From Acidobacteriota bacterium (GTDB lineage Bacteria; Acidobacteriota; Vicinamibacteria; Marinacidobacterales; SMYC01): 6,991 bases of DNA. The stretch covers positions 1 through 6,991 of the forward strand of contig JAJCXL010000429.1 in assembly GCA_029263435.1 (NCBI GenBank), read 5' to 3'. A program made the position numbers and the translations under genes. Below are positions 1 through 6,991 of this stretch, one piece after another. Each line of letters opens with the position of its first letter. Position 1 is the stretch's first letter. The notes beneath the pieces were generated by a model. It was not told the origin of the DNA, made no database searches, and worked only from the letters and a program-made list of their open reading frames with translations.

Positions 1-1
1 C

Positions 2-2293
2 AACCACCTGGTCTACGAAGTAGCGGATAACAGCGTCGACGAGGCCATCGCGGGCTATTGCACGAAAGTGCGAGTCACCATCCACGTCGATAACAGCGTT
101 ACTGTCGTGGACAACGGGCGCGGCATTCCCGTCGACATCGAGAAAAAGACCGGCCGACCCGCGGCTGAAGTCGTCATGACTCAGCTGCACGCGGGCGGAA
201 AGTTCGACAACGACACTTACAAGTTCTCCGCCGGTCTTCACGGCGTCGGGGTGTCGGTCGTCAATGCGCTGTCGGAATGGCTAGAGCTCGAGATCCGTCG
301 CGACGGAAAAGTTTATCGCCAGAACTACGCTTTCGGGATAGCCAAAGGAACACTAGAAGTCGTGGGTGCCACCGACAAGACCGGCACCACGATCTCGTTT
401 CTGCCCGACGCCACCATTTTCGAGACCGCCCAGTTCAGCTTCGAATCGTTGTCGCAACGCTTCCGCGAGCTCGCGTTTCTCAACAAGGGCATCACGATCG
501 TCCTCGTCGACGAGCGCACCAATGACGAAAAAAAGTTTCACTTCGAGGGAGGCATCGTCTCTTTCGTCGAGCATCTCAACAAGAACAAGAGTGCCCTCCA
601 TACCCCATCGATTTATGTCAATGGCGAGTCTGACGGCATGGAGTGCGAGGTAGCGCTCCAATGGAACGAAGGCTACCAAGAAGCGGTCTTCTCGTTCGCC
701 AACACCGTCAACACGCATGAAGGAGGCACGCATCTGTCCGGCCTCCGTGCGGCTTTGACACGAAGCGTCAACCAATACGCCTCGGCCAACAACTTGACCA
801 AGACCCTTGCCGGGGGCATCGACGGCGAAGACATCCGAGAAGGACTCACCGCCGTCGTCAGCATCAAGATCCCGTCTCCACAGTTCGAAGGCCAGACGAA
901 AACGAAGCTCGGTAATTCCGACGCGAAAGGTTTCGTCGAGAACATGGTCAACACTCACTTCTCCCGTTTCTTGGAGGAGAACCCGGCGGTCGCCAAACGC
1001 ATCATCGCGAAAGTCGTGGACTCCGCCCGAGCGAGAGAAGCGGCTCGCAAGGCTCGCGATCTAGCTCGTCGCAAAGGCGCACTGGAGATGACGTCGCTTC
1101 CGGGAAAGCTCGCAGACTGCCAGGAGCGAGACCCGGCGCTCTCCGAGCTGTTCATCGTCGAGGGAGAGTCCGCCGGCGGCTCCGCCAAGCAGGGGCGAGA
1201 TCGCCACTTTCAAGCGATCCTCCCACTCAAGGGAAAGATTCTAAACGTCGAGAAGGCCCGTCTCGACAAGATGCTCGAGAACGAAGAGATCAAGGTGATC
1301 ATCGCCGCTCTCGGCACCGGGATCGAGGAGGACTTCAACGTCTCCAAGCTGCGCTACCACCGCATCATCATCATGACGGATGCGGACGTCGACGGCTCCC
1401 ACATCCGCACCCTGCTCTTGACGTTCTTCTACCGGAAGATGCGGGCACTGATCGAGAACGGTTATCTCTATATCGCTCAACCGCCCCTCTACAAAGTCAA
1501 GAAGGGTAAAAAGGAAACCTACTTCAAAGACGATCGCGGACTCGACCGACATCTGCTCTATCGCGCGGTGGAGAACCGCAGCGTTCGCATCCCTGCTCTT
1601 GGGCTCGAGTACTCGGGTGATGAGCTCGCGAGTCGCCTCGAGCAGATGGTGACGTTCAGAAAACACCTCGACCGGCTCAGCCAGCGCGGCTACCCGAGCA
1701 TCATTCTGAACGAGTTTCTCCGTGTCGGCGCGGATGAGAGCACGTTGTCGAATAGAGACTGGCTCGAAGAAGCGCTCACGCCTTTCCGAGAACAGGGCAT
1801 GCAGGCTTCGGTGCTCCCCGACGAAGAGCACAACCTCTTTCAGATCGTGCCGGGGCAAAACACGAACGGCTATCGCTGGGTGAAGCCTATCGGGCGTGAG
1901 TTCTTGGCGGCCGCCGAGTATCGCACTCTGGCGGAGCTCTACAAGAACGTGGAGCCTTTCGAGAACCCGCCTCTCATCGTCACCGAAAGAGACAAGAAAT
2001 CGGACGCCGTTAGAGAGAAGGAAATAGCCACTCAGGAAGAGCTCATCGATTACTTGTTGAGCGCGGGAAAAAAGGGTCTCTCTATCCAGCGATACAAAGG
2101 ACTGGGCGAAATGAACCCGTCTCAGCTGTGGGACACGACCATGGACCCCGAGGTTCGCCTCATGTTGAGAGTGACCATCGAGGACGAGGTCGACGCCGAC
2201 GACATCTTTACGGTTCTGATGGGCGACCAAGTCGAACCAAGACGCAATTTCATAGAGGAAAACGCCCTCGAAGTCGTAAACCTCGATATCTAA
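2..2293 (+). CDS. gyrB: DNA gyrase subunit B (5' partial)
   Basis: This is the ATPase and TOPRIM subunit of DNA gyrase, the type IIA topoisomerase that supercoils DNA in the cytoplasm. The reading frame is open from base 2; by alignment from memory its first residue matches about E. coli GyrB position 37, so some 36 codons and the start lie off the window. Visible, numbering from base 2: the GHKL ATPase Glu (E6) and Asn (N10); Asp37 in DNGRGIP; the ATP-lid SAGLHGVGVS at about 76-85; the transducer QTK at 298-300; TOPRIM EGESAGG at 387-393; PLKGKILN at 408-415; the metal-binding DADVDG at 460-465; and the C-terminal RYKGLGEMNP and EPRRNFIEENAL. A segment of about 170 residues between PLYKVKKGKKE and GLSIQRYKGLGE is the insert known from E. 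coli-type GyrB. The EPRRNFIEENAL end and the adjacent gyrA argue for GyrB rather than ParE. It ends in TAA. Confidence 0.97.
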   Translation, partial: NHLVYEVADNSVDEAIAGYCTKVRVTIHVDNSVTVVDNGRGIPVDIEKKTGRPAAEVVMTQLHAGGKFDNDTYKFSAGLHGVGVSVVNALSEWLELEIRRDGKVYRQNYAFGIAKGTLEVVGATDKTGTTISFLPDATIFETAQFSFESLSQRFRELAFLNKGITIVLVDERTNDEKKFHFEGGIVSFVEHLNKNKSALHTPSIYVNGESDGMECEVALQWNEGYQEAVFSFANTVNTHEGGTHLSGLRAALTRSVNQYASANNLTKTLAGGIDGEDIREGLTAVVSIKIPSPQFEGQTKTKLGNSDAKGFVENMVNTHFSRFLEENPAVAKRIIAKVVDSARAREAARKARDLARRKGALEMTSLPGKLADCQERDPALSELFIVEGESAGGSAKQGRDRHFQAILPLKGKILNVEKARLDKMLENEEIKVIIAALGTGIEEDFNVSKLRYHRIIIMTDADVDGSHIRTLLLTFFYRKMRALIENGYLYIAQPPLYKVKKGKKETYFKDDRGLDRHLLYRAVENRSVRIPALGLEYSGDELASRLEQMVTFRKHLDRLSQRGYPSIILNEFLRVGADESTLSNRDWLEEALTPFREQGMQASVLPDEEHNLFQIVPGQNTNGYRWVKPIGREFLAAAEYRTLAELYKNVEPFENPPLIVTERDKKSDAVREKEIATQEELIDYLLSAGKKGLSIQRYKGLGEMNPSQLWDTTMDPEVRLMLRVTIEDEVDADDIFTVLMGDQVEPRRNFIEENALEVVNLDI

Positions 2294-2370
2294 GATTACG
2301 AAGAGGCCCGAGACGAGGCCCGGCCGGCGCATCGGCATCCGCGCGGCACGGTCTTGATCCGGAAGTCTCT

Positions 2371-2376
2371 GGGAGA
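2371..2376 (+). promoter_or_regulatory. Ribosome binding site of gyrA
   Basis: GGGAGA lies 5 bases before the ATG at 2382 and matches the GGAG core of a Shine-Dalgarno sequence. It supports this ATG as the gyrA start. The protein from this ATG has the usual short GyrA leader before the conserved YMDYAMSVIIGRALPD block. The 88-bp gyrB-gyrA gap shows no convincing terminator, so cotranscription with gyrB is likely. Confidence 0.6.
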
Positions 2377-2381
2377 CGCAC

Positions 2382-4856
2382 ATGGCAACCACCGCTGAGC
2401 GGCCGCCAGTCAACATCGAAGACGAGATGAAGCGGTCCTATATGGACTACGCCATGTCGGTGATCATCGGCCGGGCGTTGCCCGACGTCCGTGACGGGCT
2501 GAAGCCGGTTCATCGTCGAGTTCTCTATGCGATGTATCGCGAAGGACTCTTGTCCACGCGAAGCTACTCGAAATGCGCCGGTATCGTCGGCGAAGTTTTG
2601 AAGAAGTATCACCCGCATGGCGACTCCGCCGTTTACGACACGCTCGTCCGAATGGCGCAGGACTTCAACCTCCGCGCGCCGCTGATCGACGGCCAAGGCA
2701 ACTTCGGCTCCGTCGACGGTGACCCGCCCGCGGCCTATCGCTATACCGAAGCCCGCCTCACCGCGCTCGCCGAGAGCATGATGCGGGACATCGACAAGGA
2801 CACGGTCAATTTCGTCGAGAACTTCGACGGCAATACCTCCGAGCCCACCGTTCTTCCGTCGGCGTTTCCGAATCTCCTCGTCAACGGCGCCGCCGGTATC
2901 GCGGTAGGTATGGCGACGAACATTCCGCCTCATAACTTGCGCGAGGTGGTCGACGGGATCCTCTACTCGCTCGACAATCAAGAGCTCGATAACGAGGCTC
3001 TTACCAATGACCTACTCGGCATCGTCCTCGGTCCGGATTTCCCAACCGCTGCATTCCTTCACGGTCGGCAAGGCATCGAGCAAGCCTATCGCACCGGTCG
3101 GGGCTCCATTCAGATGCGCGCTCGGGCAGAGATCGAGGAGACCGGCAAAGACCGGCAATCGATCGTCGTTACCGAGATCCCCTATCAGGTCAACAAAGCG
3201 AGGCTCCAAACGAAGATCGCGGAGTTGGTCCGAGACCGAAAGATCGAAGGCATCTCTGACCTTAGGGACGAGTCCGACAGGGAAGGGATGCGCATCGTTA
3301 TCGACCTGAAGCGGGGCGAGGTTGGCCAGGTCGTCCTCAACAACCTCTATAAACACACCGCGCTCCAAACGAGCTTCGGCATCATCATGCTCGCGATCGT
3401 CGACAATCGGCCGAAGGTTCTCTCTCTCGTCGAGCTCGTCCGGCTCTTCATCGAGTTCCGCCGCGAGGTCATCCGGCGCCGCACGACTTACGAGCTCAAC
3501 AAGGCGGAAGAACGGGCTCACCTCCTCGAAGGCTTCGTCATCGCTCTCGACCACCTCGATGCCGTGATCGAGCTCATCAAAGCCTCCCCAAACCCGGCCG
3601 AAGCGCGCGAAGCTCTGATCGCGACCTATGAGCTCAGCCTCGTCCAAGCCCAGGCCGTCTTGGACTTGCAGCTTCAGCGCCTGACCGGCATGGAGCGCGA
3701 CAAGATCCTCACGGAGCACCAAGAGATCCAAAAGCTCATCGCAGAGCTGCGGGCCATCCTGGCTAGTGACACCCGCATCGACGCCATCGTGCGCGAAGAG
3801 CTCGAAGAGGTCCGTGAGAAGTTCGGTGACGACCGTCGCACCGAGATCATCGCGACCACCCAGGAGATCAGCATCGAGGACATGATCGCCGAGGAGGACA
3901 TGGTCATCACCGTGTCCCACACCGGCTACATCAAGCGGAGCCCACTCACGGTGTATCGGGGACAACGACGCGGCGGCAAAGGTCGCATGGGCATGCGCAC
4001 CCGAGACGAGGACTTCGTCGATCACCTCTTCGTCGCCTCGACCCACAGTTTCATTCTGATTTTTACGGACCGTGGCAAGGTCTACTGGCTCAAAGTTCAT
4101 GAGATCCCGAGTGTCGGAGCCGCCGGCAAGGGGAAGGCCATCGTCAACCTCGTCGCGATGCGGCCGGAAGAAAAGCTCGCCGCGGTCTGTGTCGTCAAAG
4201 AGTTCCCCGAGGATCGGTTCGTCCTGATGGCCACCCGCAAGGGCGTGGTGAAGAAGACGCCGCTGTCCGCGTTCAAGAAGCCCCTGTCCCGCGGGATCAT
4301 CGCGATCGGCATCCTCGAAGAGGATGAGCTCATCGCGGCAGCGCTGACCGAAGGTGACAGCGAAGCGGTCTTGGCGTCTCGCGCGGGAAAGGCGATCCGG
4401 TTCTCCGAGATGGACGTCCGCACCATGGGCCGCACCGCCAGAGGCGTGAGAGGAATTGGCCTCGCACCTGATGACATCCTCGTCGGCATGGCGGTGGTCG
4501 AGCCGGAAGGCACTCTATTGACCGTCACGGATAAGGGCTTCGGCAAACGAAGCAAGGTTTCCGACTACCGTCTCCAAACTCGAGGTGGGAAGGGCGTCAT
4601 CAACATCAAGACGACCGAGCGCAACGGTCAGGTCGTCGCCGCGCCGTTCGTCACGGATGACGACGAAGTCATGGCCATCACCGCGGCCGGGATGATCCTT
4701 CGCCTCGCCGTCAAAGACTTCAACGTCCTCGGACGTGCATCGCAAGGAGTGCGTTTGATTAATCTCGACGAGGGCGATCACGTCGTCGCTGTCGCGAAGC
4801 TCGCCGAGAGCGACGAAGAGGAAGAGGTTAACGGGGAGGTCAACGAGGAGGAATAG
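2382..4856 (+). CDS. gyrA: DNA gyrase subunit A
   Basis: This is the DNA-cleaving and DNA-wrapping subunit of gyrase, 824 residues, complete and near the usual family length. In order: the N-terminal conserved block (about 20-48, RALPDVRDGLKPVHRR); the winged-helix region with HPHGDSAVYDT (77-87); the active-site Arg120-Tyr121 in YRYTEARL, which makes the phosphotyrosine link to DNA; the tower and coiled-coil dimer gate (about 360-490); then the six-bladed C-terminal wrapping domain from about 500. The GyrA box QRRGGKG at 528-534 separates it from ParC and is needed for wrapping and negative supercoiling in characterised gyrases. A related QTRGGKG sits in a later blade at 732-738. Ser82 and Asp86, equivalent to E. 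coli Ser83 and Asp87, are the usual quinolone-sensitive residues. The protein ends in an acidic tail (809-824). It lies 88 bp after gyrB on the same strand, probably in one operon. Confidence 0.98.
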   Translation: MATTAERPPVNIEDEMKRSYMDYAMSVIIGRALPDVRDGLKPVHRRVLYAMYREGLLSTRSYSKCAGIVGEVLKKYHPHGDSAVYDTLVRMAQDFNLRAPLIDGQGNFGSVDGDPPAAYRYTEARLTALAESMMRDIDKDTVNFVENFDGNTSEPTVLPSAFPNLLVNGAAGIAVGMATNIPPHNLREVVDGILYSLDNQELDNEALTNDLLGIVLGPDFPTAAFLHGRQGIEQAYRTGRGSIQMRARAEIEETGKDRQSIVVTEIPYQVNKARLQTKIAELVRDRKIEGISDLRDESDREGMRIVIDLKRGEVGQVVLNNLYKHTALQTSFGIIMLAIVDNRPKVLSLVELVRLFIEFRREVIRRRTTYELNKAEERAHLLEGFVIALDHLDAVIELIKASPNPAEAREALIATYELSLVQAQAVLDLQLQRLTGMERDKILTEHQEIQKLIAELRAILASDTRIDAIVREELEEVREKFGDDRRTEIIATTQEISIEDMIAEEDMVITVSHTGYIKRSPLTVYRGQRRGGKGRMGMRTRDEDFVDHLFVASTHSFILIFTDRGKVYWLKVHEIPSVGAAGKGKAIVNLVAMRPEEKLAAVCVVKEFPEDRFVLMATRKGVVKKTPLSAFKKPLSRGIIAIGILEEDELIAAALTEGDSEAVLASRAGKAIRFSEMDVRTMGRTARGVRGIGLAPDDILVGMAVVEPEGTLLTVTDKGFGKRSKVSDYRLQTRGGKGVINIKTTERNGQVVAAPFVTDDDEVMAITAAGMILRLAVKDFNVLGRASQGVRLINLDEGDHVVAVAKLAESDEEEEVNGEVNEEE

Positions 4857-4861
4857 ACTCT

Positions 4862-4926
4862 GGTGGCTCACTGGCCCCACCGTCTACAAAACGCTACACT
4901 CTTCGGCCACGCGGGTCGCTAGACCC
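4862..4926 (+). terminator. Weak inverted repeats after gyrA, possible terminator
   Basis: Two short perfect inverted repeats lie in the 86-bp gap after the gyrA stop. GGTGG (4862-4866) pairs with CCACC (4877-4881) across a 10-base loop. GGGTC (4913-4917) pairs with GACCC (4922-4926) around GCTA. Neither is followed by a T-run on the plus strand, so neither is a classical intrinsic terminator. They may act in Rho-dependent ending or processing, or may be chance in GC-rich DNA. Confidence 0.2.
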
Positions 4927-4942
4927 CGTAGCAAAGTTGACA

Positions 4943-5809
4943 ATGTCTCGCCTCGCAGCCGTTTCGCTCGCCCTCACCGTGCTGGGGATCTCCGGCTGCG
5001 TCGATCGTCCAACCCGTATGTTCGCTGCCGCGGACCGTGCGATGGCGGTGGACGATTTCGACCAGGCCGCTCACCTCTACCGGGAGGTCACCATCCAAGC
5101 GCCCGCGACCGACTTGGCGGCACGTGCCCAGTTCGAGCTCGCGCGCATCTATTACTTGCGCAGGCGAAACGTCGCCGCGGCCAAAGAGAGCCTCCTCAAA
5201 GTGTTGCGGTCATCCACACCGAACCTCGAGCAAGAAGCGAAGCTGATGCTCGCGAGACTGTATACGGAAGACCTCGCCGAGCCCGAAAACGCTATCGCGC
5301 TTTATGAGTCCGTTCTCGGTGACGATCTCGAAGAGGTCGTCCGACGCGACACCCTCATGAATCTCGCGCACTGTTACTACACGACGGGAGCGCTCGAAAG
5401 GTCGGCCGAAACGTATCGGCAGACGCTCCGGCTGCCGTACCATCCGGACGCGGACCAAGCCTATATGCGGCTCGCTAACTTGGCTTGGCTCACCGGCGGC
5501 GCCGCCGAGTCTCTGCGGCTGGTGAAGGAGCTCTCTCATTTGACTGCCGATCGAGAGCATCGGCTCAGTGCCGCCGTCCAACAGATCGAGCAGCTCATCG
5601 CGCTGGATCGTTTCGTCGAAGCGGAGCGGGAGTTGACCACGGCGACCGATATTTTTCCGGAGGCCTCCGAGCTCGCATCTCTTCGGCATCGGATGGCGAT
5701 GATCCGTGACGACCAACGCGAGCTCGGCGACGGGGAGACTCTGTTGGTCGAGCAACAAAAGAAAATACAATGGAGCGCAAGCCGCCGCCGCGTCGCCCGG
5801 GGACGATGA
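4943..5809 (+). CDS. TPR-repeat lipoprotein
   Basis: The product is a predicted envelope lipoprotein of 288 residues from the ATG at 4943. An in-frame TTG at 4937 would add two residues, but ATG gives a compact signal peptide: MSR, a hydrophobic stretch, then lipobox ISGC with Cys19 as the lipidated residue. No strong Shine-Dalgarno is visible. The mature part is almost all helical. Tetratricopeptide-like helix pairs run at about 26-55, 58-92, 94-130, 134-168 and 170-203, with a less certain one at 205-240. The best matches to the TPR consensus are DDFDQAAHLYREV and GALERSAETYRQTL. TPR lipoproteins often scaffold envelope complexes; BamD is one example, but no BamD-specific feature was recognised here, so no function is assigned. 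The C-terminus is rich in Lys and Arg (about 271-288). Its stop overlaps the start of the next gene as ATGA, which suggests coupled translation. Confidence 0.85.
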   Translation: MSRLAAVSLALTVLGISGCVDRPTRMFAAADRAMAVDDFDQAAHLYREVTIQAPATDLAARAQFELARIYYLRRRNVAAAKESLLKVLRSSTPNLEQEAKLMLARLYTEDLAEPENAIALYESVLGDDLEEVVRRDTLMNLAHCYYTTGALERSAETYRQTLRLPYHPDADQAYMRLANLAWLTGGAAESLRLVKELSHLTADREHRLSAAVQQIEQLIALDRFVEAERELTTATDIFPEASELASLRHRMAMIRDDQRELGDGETLLVEQQKKIQWSASRRRVARGR

Positions 5810-6489
5810 CTTCGATGCTGAAACGTAGCACCGCCGCCCTCGTTGCCGTGGTCGCGTTCGCCGCCATGGGCTGCCAAGGTCCTGAGCAGGAGTTGGTCGA
5901 CCGCTTCTTCGAGGCGTCCCAGAGAGGGGACAACGCAAGCGTGGCTGCGCTTTCGATGGTCGCTTTTCCTGAAGAGGTCGAGTCGTGGAACGTGCTTGCG
6001 GTCGGAGAAGAGGCGCGCACGCCCTACCTCGTCCCTCGGCTCATCGAACAGGTGGGTGTCGTCGAAGACGAGCGTGACGTCCAGTTCAAAGTTTTTGGCG
6101 AGTGGCGCCGGAGCAATTACGAGACCCTCCGGAATATTCAAGCGCGACTGCGCGACGATCCCGATTACCACTTTCCCGGCCGCCTCGGCGAGCTACAAGA
6201 TCAGTGGGACGTCTATCGCGAGGAGCGGCTGGAGGTCGTCGCGAAGCTTAGAGACGCGGAGCTCGAGCTCGAGCGCGAGATCCGCCGGGTCAACAAGTCG
6301 CTTCAACGGGAGTCCACTCCGGAGTTTCTCACCGGAGAGACTCAGAAAAAACCAGTCACGGTGCGCGTGACGACCCCGGCGGGGGACCGCCACTACGAAG
6401 TGACGCTGACCCGCTACGACCTGAAGAACCAATTCGATGCCACCGTCCCCACCCGGTGGATCATCACCGCTCTCGCTCCGGTCGACTGA
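5806..6489 (+). CDS. Hypothetical coiled-coil lipoprotein
   Basis: No family was recognised. From the ATG at 5806 it is 227 residues. LKR is followed by a hydrophobic stretch and AAMGC, a slightly degenerate lipobox with Cys23, so export and lipidation are likely. After the Cys, residues about 27-53 (ELVDRFFEASQRGDNASVAA) resemble the first helices of NTF2-like or DUF4878-type secreted domains. A charged Glu/Arg-rich helix at about 126-170 looks like a coiled coil. The end (183-224, with VTVRVTT, HYEVTLTRYDL and RWIITAL) reads as beta strands that could complete an NTF2-like fold. That split-domain reading is inference. The 5806 start was chosen because ATGA overlaps the previous stop, with GGGGA just upstream, though at very short spacing. 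ATG 5815 would give an even more typical signal peptide. ATG 5770 would add a long basic proline-rich leader and is less likely. Confidence 0.75.
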   Translation: MTSMLKRSTAALVAVVAFAAMGCQGPEQELVDRFFEASQRGDNASVAALSMVAFPEEVESWNVLAVGEEARTPYLVPRLIEQVGVVEDERDVQFKVFGEWRRSNYETLRNIQARLRDDPDYHFPGRLGELQDQWDVYREERLEVVAKLRDAELELEREIRRVNKSLQRESTPEFLTGETQKKPVTVRVTTPAGDRHYEVTLTRYDLKNQFDATVPTRWIITALAPVD

Positions 6490-6573
6490 GCGACACCTAG
6501 GCTCAGCCGACGACGCGGCGACACCTAGGCTCAGCCGACGACCAGGCGATAGCTACGCTCAGCCGACGACTTC
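6490..6573. repeat. Three-unit 28-bp tandem repeat in the convergent gap
   Basis: Three units start at 6490, 6518 and 6546. Each is a 25-base conserved block followed by a variable triplet (GCG, CAG, TTC). Units 1 and 2 are identical over the 25 bases; unit 3 differs at three positions, all in its left half. Every unit ends in GCTCAGCCGACGAC. In units 1 and 2 the block contains the palindrome CCTAGG and the self-complementary GGCTCAGCC. The first unit begins right after the stop of the upstream lipoprotein gene. The right half of the third unit (6559-6570) is the last three codons and TGA of the minus-strand helicase, so the array duplicates that gene's 3' end. The 3-base separators rule out a CRISPR array. 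Confidence 0.9.
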
Positions 6574-6991
6574 GAGCTTCGCGAACTTCGCCACGAGTCG
6601 TTTTCGTCCGGCGTCGCGAAACTGCACCGTCACTCGCCGGTCTTGCCCCCGCCCGCTGGCGTCAATCACTTTCCCCTCGCCGAACTTTGCGTGGCGAACG
6701 AACACCCCGGGCCGAAGCGCCGAGCCGCCGGCGCCGCCCCCGCCTCCCCCGGGGTCACTGCTCGTCGTCCGGGCTCGTCCCGCGCCGATGTGAACGGCGT
6801 TCGGGACCTCCTCCAAAAAGCGTGACGCGCGCCGCGAGCTCGCCTGGTGCGAGAATCGACGCGACATCGCGAAGGTCAAGTAGAGCCGCCTCTTCGCGCG
6901 CGTCATCCCCACATAGAAGAGCCGACGCTCTTCCTCGAGGCTTTGTTTGTTTCCGGAAGCCCGGACGTGTGGAAAGAGGCCCTCCTCCAAG
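6559..6991 (-). CDS. UvrD/PcrA-type DNA helicase, C-terminal part
   Basis: This is the C-terminal 143 residues of a superfamily 1A 3'-5' DNA helicase acting in repair, replication restart and transcription-coupled processes. The gene enters from the right edge, so its start and ATPase motifs I-V are off the window. The first codon seen (TTG, 6990-6988) is internal: LEEGLFPH matches the conserved MEEGLFPH region. Motif VI follows as LEEERRLFYVGMTRAKRRLYL at about 18-38, with the Arg of VGMTRA (R31) as the arginine finger, then SRFLEEVP (56-63). A glycine-rich linker (81-89) precedes a C-terminal Tudor-like domain (about 92-143), whose RHAKFGEGKV closely matches the E. coli UvrD tail. In characterised PcrA and UvrD this domain binds RNA polymerase. 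UvrD, PcrA or a close paralogue cannot be told apart from this fragment. It is convergent with the lipoprotein genes. Confidence 0.93.
   Translation of the reverse strand, partial: LEEGLFPHVRASGNKQSLEEERRLFYVGMTRAKRRLYLTFAMSRRFSHQASSRRASRFLEEVPNAVHIGAGRARTTSSDPGGGGGGAGGSALRPGVFVRHAKFGEGKVIDASGRGQDRRVTVQFRDAGRKRLVAKFAKLEVVG

Noticed and set aside
1241..2416. A 391-residue open frame on the minus strand opposite gyrB
   Set aside because: It lies antisense to conserved GyrB codons; long antisense frames are expected in GC-rich coding DNA, and its translation resembles no known protein.
2610..2640. Possible quinolone-resistance change in GyrA
   Set aside because: Ser82 and Asp86 are the ordinary sensitive residues, equivalent to E. 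coli Ser83 and Asp87.
2250..2981. A minus-strand open frame crossing the gyrB-gyrA gap
   Set aside because: It is antisense to the ends of two conserved genes, its translation is biased and Arg-rich, and no family is recognisable.
3012..4100. A 362-residue open frame on the minus strand opposite gyrA
   Set aside because: It is a shadow of the gyrA codon pattern; its translation is a low-complexity Asp/Glu/Val/Leu mix with no recognisable domain.
4872..4900. A possible sigma-70 promoter, TACACT at 4895-4900, before the TPR lipoprotein gene
   Set aside because: The -10 matches only four of six bases and no good -35 lies 16-18 bases upstream; this is too weak in GC-rich DNA.
4937..4942. TTGACA, a perfect -35 hexamer match
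   Set aside because: It sits directly against the ATG at 4943, so it could not serve that gene, and no -10 box follows at the right spacing.
5210..6171. Several minus-strand open frames opposite the two lipoprotein genes
   Set aside because: They overlap one another in different frames and lack recognisable domains, while the plus-strand frames have signal peptides and repeats.
6490..6573. A short CRISPR-like array
   Set aside because: Units are separated by only 3 bases, there are no spacers, no cas genes are nearby, and the repeat includes coding sequence of the neighbouring gene.

Overview
The window is a chromosomal housekeeping segment from a GC-rich (roughly 60% by eye) Gram-negative bacterium. 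Two things suggest a Gram-negative cell. GyrB carries the long extra C-terminal domain that E. coli GyrB has and B. subtilis GyrB lacks, and two genes encode lipoproteins with signal peptides ending in a lipobox cysteine. The lineage cannot be fixed from this sequence; a deltaproteobacteria-like or related group is only a guess.

Layout: positions 2-2293 (+) hold gyrB, missing about 36 N-terminal codons off the left edge. After 88 bp comes complete gyrA (2382-4856, +) with a Shine-Dalgarno sequence. An 86-bp gap with weak inverted repeats leads to two small same-strand genes: a TPR lipoprotein (4943-5809) and an unrecognised coiled-coil lipoprotein (5806-6489). These two overlap by ATGA and are probably translationally coupled. 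A 69-bp convergent gap (6490-6558) follows, largely filled by a three-unit tandem repeat of 28-bp period whose third unit runs into the end of the next gene. From the right edge, on the minus strand, comes the C-terminal end of a UvrD/PcrA superfamily 1 helicase (6559-6991).

GyrB and GyrA form DNA gyrase (A2B2), which introduces negative supercoils using ATP. The helicase unwinds DNA in repair and replication-transcription conflicts. The two lipoproteins probably sit in the cell envelope; the sequence gives no functional link to gyrase beyond position. No mobile element, CRISPR array, tRNA or rRNA was seen. This is mostly an ordinary region. The least explained elements are the 28-bp repeat array that duplicates the 3' end of the helicase gene, and the lipoprotein pair.
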